Source of the DNA: Prevotella aff. ruminicola Tc2-24
GTDB lineage: Bacteria; Bacteroidota; Bacteroidia; Bacteroidales; Bacteroidaceae
DNA: 64,000 nt
Assembly: GCF_900110895.1 (NCBI RefSeq)
Contig: NZ_FOIQ01000002.1
Span: 311,810 to 375,809 of the forward strand
Direction: 5' to 3'
Shown here piece by piece: positions 61,524 through 64,000 of the stretch (the stretch's first letter is position 1; each line of letters begins with the position of its first letter). The notes beneath the pieces are model-generated. The model was not told the DNA's origin. It worked only from the letters and a program-made list of their open reading frames with translations, and did no database searches. The position numbers and the translations under genes were made by a program.

Positions 61524-62420
61524 TTATTTTCCATTGATGATGCGATGCACATCGTCGATGGTGTGTTCGAAGGGGCCAGTATGCTCTAGTTTGAGTGTAC
61601 ACATGGCGGCAGCAAAGCGACACCTTTCGATATAGTCCATTCCTTGTGCACGACAGTAGAGATAGCCTGCACTGTAAGTGTCGCCACAGCCTGTGGCGTC
61701 GACAACTGTTTGTGGCGGATAGGCTGGTACCTCGTAGAAACGGCCTTCAGCCAGAACCACCGATCCACCACTACCAAGCGTGATGATTACCTCGCGCACG
61801 CCCCAGTCTTGAATCTGCTCGGCTGCGGTATGTGGATTGGCAAGGCCGGTGAGTGCCAGACTCTCCTGTTCATTCACTTTTAGGATGGCGGTATGGCGTA
61901 GTAGGCGCAGTTTATCAGGCCAGTCTGTAGCGATCACCTTCCATGCTCCGTTCCCGTCAGGTATCACCCTGCGCAGATAGCCTTGTACATCTATCGATAC
62001 ATCACCTTTCTTTGCGAGAAAATCCACCACCTCCGGTGCGAAATCATCGGCCAACAATGTGCCGAGATGGAATACCTTTGCTTCTTCATTCCTCAGTTGG
62101 TCAAGGGTAAAGGAATCTGATTTCGCGAGTACTCGTTGGGTACGGTCATCCATATTCTCACCATAGGTGTTCTCGAAAAACACGTTGAATGGACTCTCGT
62201 AGGCTGTGACGCGGATACCGCCTTTTCTGAGTCTTTCTACCTCGGGCATTATCTCCCGACTGACAGAGGTGATCATGTGAAAACTGACTTTTTGCGGAAG
62301 GGCTTGTAATGCCCAGGCGATATAAAAGGCTGACCCTCCGGCACAGTAGACGGTGTTGGGAGGGCGTTGGGTGATAATCTTGTCGCGGGTAATATGTCCG
62401 ATGCAGCAGATATCTGTCAT
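61524..62420 (-). CDS. PfkB-family carbohydrate kinase
   Basis: 298 residues with ribokinase-like signatures: GGSAFYIAWALQALP near residue 28 and DATGCGDTYSAGYL near 240, which holds the catalytic aspartate and anion hole. It phosphorylates a sugar or nucleoside; pentose or KDG-like acids fit the pectin context. -7 box TATCTTTG on the complement at 62457-62464. Convergent with the sigma gene, 4 bases apart. Confidence 0.88.
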   Translation of the reverse strand: MTDICCIGHITRDKIITQRPPNTVYCAGGSAFYIAWALQALPQKVSFHMITSVSREIMPEVERLRKGGIRVTAYESPFNVFFENTYGENMDDRTQRVLAKSDSFTLDQLRNEEAKVFHLGTLLADDFAPEVVDFLAKKGDVSIDVQGYLRRVIPDGNGAWKVIATDWPDKLRLLRHTAILKVNEQESLALTGLANPHTAAEQIQDWGVREVIITLGSGGSVVLAEGRFYEVPAYPPQTVVDATGCGDTYSAGYLYCRAQGMDYIERCRFAAAMCTLKLEHTGPFEHTIDDVHRIINGK

Positions 62421-62456
62421 TTAGCGTACTGATTGTTTGTTATTTCTTTCCGGCGA

Positions 62457-62464
62457 CAAAGATA
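62457..62464 (-). promoter_or_regulatory. Promoter -7 box of the PfkB kinase gene
   Basis: The complement reads TATCTTTG, 36 bases before the start codon. Confidence 0.62.
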
Positions 62465-62485
62465 CGAAAAAATATTTGTGAAAGT

Positions 62486-62516
62486 TTTGTCTGGTTCAGG
62501 AAAATGTATATCTTTG
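62486..62516 (+). promoter_or_regulatory. Promoter of the GH28 gene
   Basis: -33 TTTG at 62486-62489 and -7 TATCTTTG at 62509-62516, 19 bases apart; the start codon follows at 62546. Confidence 0.7.
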
Positions 62517-62545
62517 CAATCTAAATACAATTCTACTAATTATTA

Positions 62546-63877
62546 ATGACTAAAAGGATATTCTTATGTGCTCTCTTACTATGGTTGACGTGTTCTTCCG
62601 GGAGGGGACAGATAATCTATGACGTGACAGACACAGGTGCGGTGGGCGATGGAGTGACAGACGATGCTATGGCTATACAACGTGCAATCGATCAGTGCTC
62701 GGCAGATGGAGGCGGTAGGGTGCTACTACCTCGTAATCATACCTTCCTAGCTGGTCCCATTGAGTTGAAGAGTAACGTGGAGTTATATCTGGAGTCCACG
62801 GCCATTCTGAAAGCTCATCCCAACGAGAATATCTATCATCTGAGTGCCTTTGGCGAGAACAGAGGCGAGGGGATGCTCTGGCTATGGGCTAACAATGCGG
62901 AGAATATCAGTATTACAGGCAAGGGAACCATCCATGGCAACGGCATCGCTTTTATGGGCGCGGAGTTGGATGATTCATTCGAGTTAAAGCCTTTAGCTGA
63001 TCAGAGTTTTGACCCCCGTCCACATGTTTTGACCCTGACTGCCGTGAAAAACCTAACTATCCGTGACGTGACCATCCGTGAAGGTGCATACTGGACGGTG
63101 CATCTTATTGGTTGCGATGAGGCGGTCATCGACGGGATCAACCTACTGAACAATTTGAAGATTCGTAACGGCGACGGTATCGATCTCGACCATTCGAGAC
63201 ATGTGCGCATTTCCAATTGTCATATCACATCGGGCGATGATTGTATATGTCTGAAGAATCGCCGGGAGTTCGAACGGTATGGCTCTTGCCACGATATCAC
63301 TGTGACAAACTGTGTGATGTCCTCGCGTTCATGCGCAATTAAGATTGGTAGTGAGAATATGGATTCTATCTATAACGTGTTGGTCGACAATTGTATTATC
63401 ACTGCTTCTAACCGTGGCTTAGGGATCCAGAACCGTGACGAAGGAACAGTGACCGATATCGTTTTTTCGAATATCCATCTCGACTGTCATTTGTGGAGTG
63501 ATGTGTGGTGGGGTAAGGCAGAGCCGATTTATGTGACGAGCTATCCCCGGGCCAATGGTAATCATAAGGATGCCAACTGGCGTTTTCCAAAAGGACAAGT
63601 TGAAGGGCGTTGCGGTGAGGTGAGCCGTATCTGGTTCAACCATATCACCGCTAACAGTGAGAATGGCTGTTTTGTAGGTGGTGAAGTGCCAGGAAAGGTG
63701 AAGGATATCTTTTTTAATCATGTCTGTGTAAACTTGAACTTAGGAGAAGCGGATTCGCTGGCAATTGACAAGCGACCATGCAAGGGTGAGGGATTCATCC
63801 AAGTGGGACGTGAAGAACTGATAAGGCAGACAGTACCCCTTGTAACGGAAAATGCCGACGTACAAATAAACAACTAA
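62546..63877 (+). CDS. GH28 polygalacturonase-family enzyme
   Basis: 443 residues with a signal peptide that could be a lipoprotein type (LLLWLTC). The right-handed beta-helix shows GH28 active-site words: NGDGIDLDHSR, ITSGDDCICLK and SCAIKIGSEN near residues 210-275. It cleaves alpha-linked galacturonic acid or rhamnogalacturonan. The DDAMAIQRAIDQCSADGGG start is typical of the fold. Pairs functionally with the arabinosidases in pectin breakdown. Confidence 0.9.
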   Translation: MTKRIFLCALLLWLTCSSGRGQIIYDVTDTGAVGDGVTDDAMAIQRAIDQCSADGGGRVLLPRNHTFLAGPIELKSNVELYLESTAILKAHPNENIYHLSAFGENRGEGMLWLWANNAENISITGKGTIHGNGIAFMGAELDDSFELKPLADQSFDPRPHVLTLTAVKNLTIRDVTIREGAYWTVHLIGCDEAVIDGINLLNNLKIRNGDGIDLDHSRHVRISNCHITSGDDCICLKNRREFERYGSCHDITVTNCVMSSRSCAIKIGSENMDSIYNVLVDNCIITASNRGLGIQNRDEGTVTDIVFSNIHLDCHLWSDVWWGKAEPIYVTSYPRANGNHKDANWRFPKGQVEGRCGEVSRIWFNHITANSENGCFVGGEVPGKVKDIFFNHVCVNLNLGEADSLAIDKRPCKGEGFIQVGREELIRQTVPLVTENADVQINN

Positions 63878-63908
63878 TGTAATAATACTAACTTTAATTA
63901 ATGTATCT

Positions 63909-64000
63909 ATGCGAATGATTCTAAATCTGAAACAAGGAATACAGAAGGCGCTGTTCTTCGTGTTCTTCCTGTTCTGCAGTACAGTGATGGTGGCACAGAA
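63909..64000 (+). CDS. Start of a secreted protein, probably a SusC-type receptor, cut by the window end
   Basis: Only 30 codons are present: a long basic start and a hydrophobic signal segment (ALFFVFFLFCSTVMVAQ). Length and composition suit a SusC/RagA signal peptide, and the position after a GH28 gene suits a SusC/D pair, but the product cannot be established. Confidence 0.45.
   Translation, partial: MRMILNLKQGIQKALFFVFFLFCSTVMVAQ

Overview
The window is a chromosomal segment of a Bacteroidales bacterium, most likely Prevotella or a close relative. The evidence is the recurrent Bacteroidetes -7 promoter box TAnnTTTG (often with a TTG/TTTG -33 element 19-21 bases upstream), BtuB/BtuG-type vitamin B12 uptake genes, a GG-Bacteroidales-type leader peptide pair, a DUF4248/DUF3987/HU module, and SusC-era polysaccharide-degrading enzymes. 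Core genes look about 50-55% GC by eye. A block at 15-23.2 kb is clearly AT-richer and looks acquired.

Layout. 0-8.8 kb: end of a HAD phosphatase, a GH36 alpha-galactosidase, an MntP-type manganese exporter, a GT-C/GtrB-like glycosyltransferase pair, a btuD-like ATPase with a CobD-like decarboxylase, and an aldo/keto reductase. 8.9-14.9 kb: a Bacteroidales accessory module of a 34-residue 'smalltalk' peptide, an HU-like protein, a DUF4248 protein, small unknowns, a GH24 lysozyme and a VirE_N/DUF3987 protein. It carries a large inverted repeat around a pure A/T tract. 14.9-23.4 kb: an AT-rich defence island bounded by two 45-base near-identical direct repeats. It encodes a Zorya type II-like operon (ZorA motor, ZorB peptidoglycan-binding stator, HNH effector), a possible 29-residue membrane peptide, a secreted unknown, an XRE regulator with a stop at codon 4, and a 1167-residue type IIG-like restriction-methylation enzyme. 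A RhuM/Fic chimeric remnant follows.

24-38 kb: a carboxypeptidase-regulatory-like protein, an SMR exporter, a two-nuclease-domain protein, then a cobalamin riboswitch driving btuB-btuG-unknown-DUF4465(btuH-like)-btuF. A GH3 beta-glucosidase on the opposite strand separates this operon from the btuC-like permease. The ATPase and CobD-like genes at 5.9-7.7 kb probably complete the B12 acquisition and remodelling set.

37.5-46.7 kb: surface-glycan genes (polytopic membrane protein, glycosyltransferase, LicD, epimerase, flippase) and metG. A beta-barrel-like gene here has a poly-A frameshift right after its start codon.

47-64 kb: a pectin/arabinan utilisation region with GH127, GH51, GH43, GH28, an SGNH acetylesterase, two GPH sugar symporters, a PfkB kinase, an ECF sigma factor and a TPR-type sensor kinase. 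Two paralogous double-glycine peptides bracket the GH127-GH51 pair, and the second ends against the sensor kinase gene. No dedicated peptide exporter or modifying enzyme is present in the window.

All family assignments come from reading the sequences and remembered family features; no database search was run.
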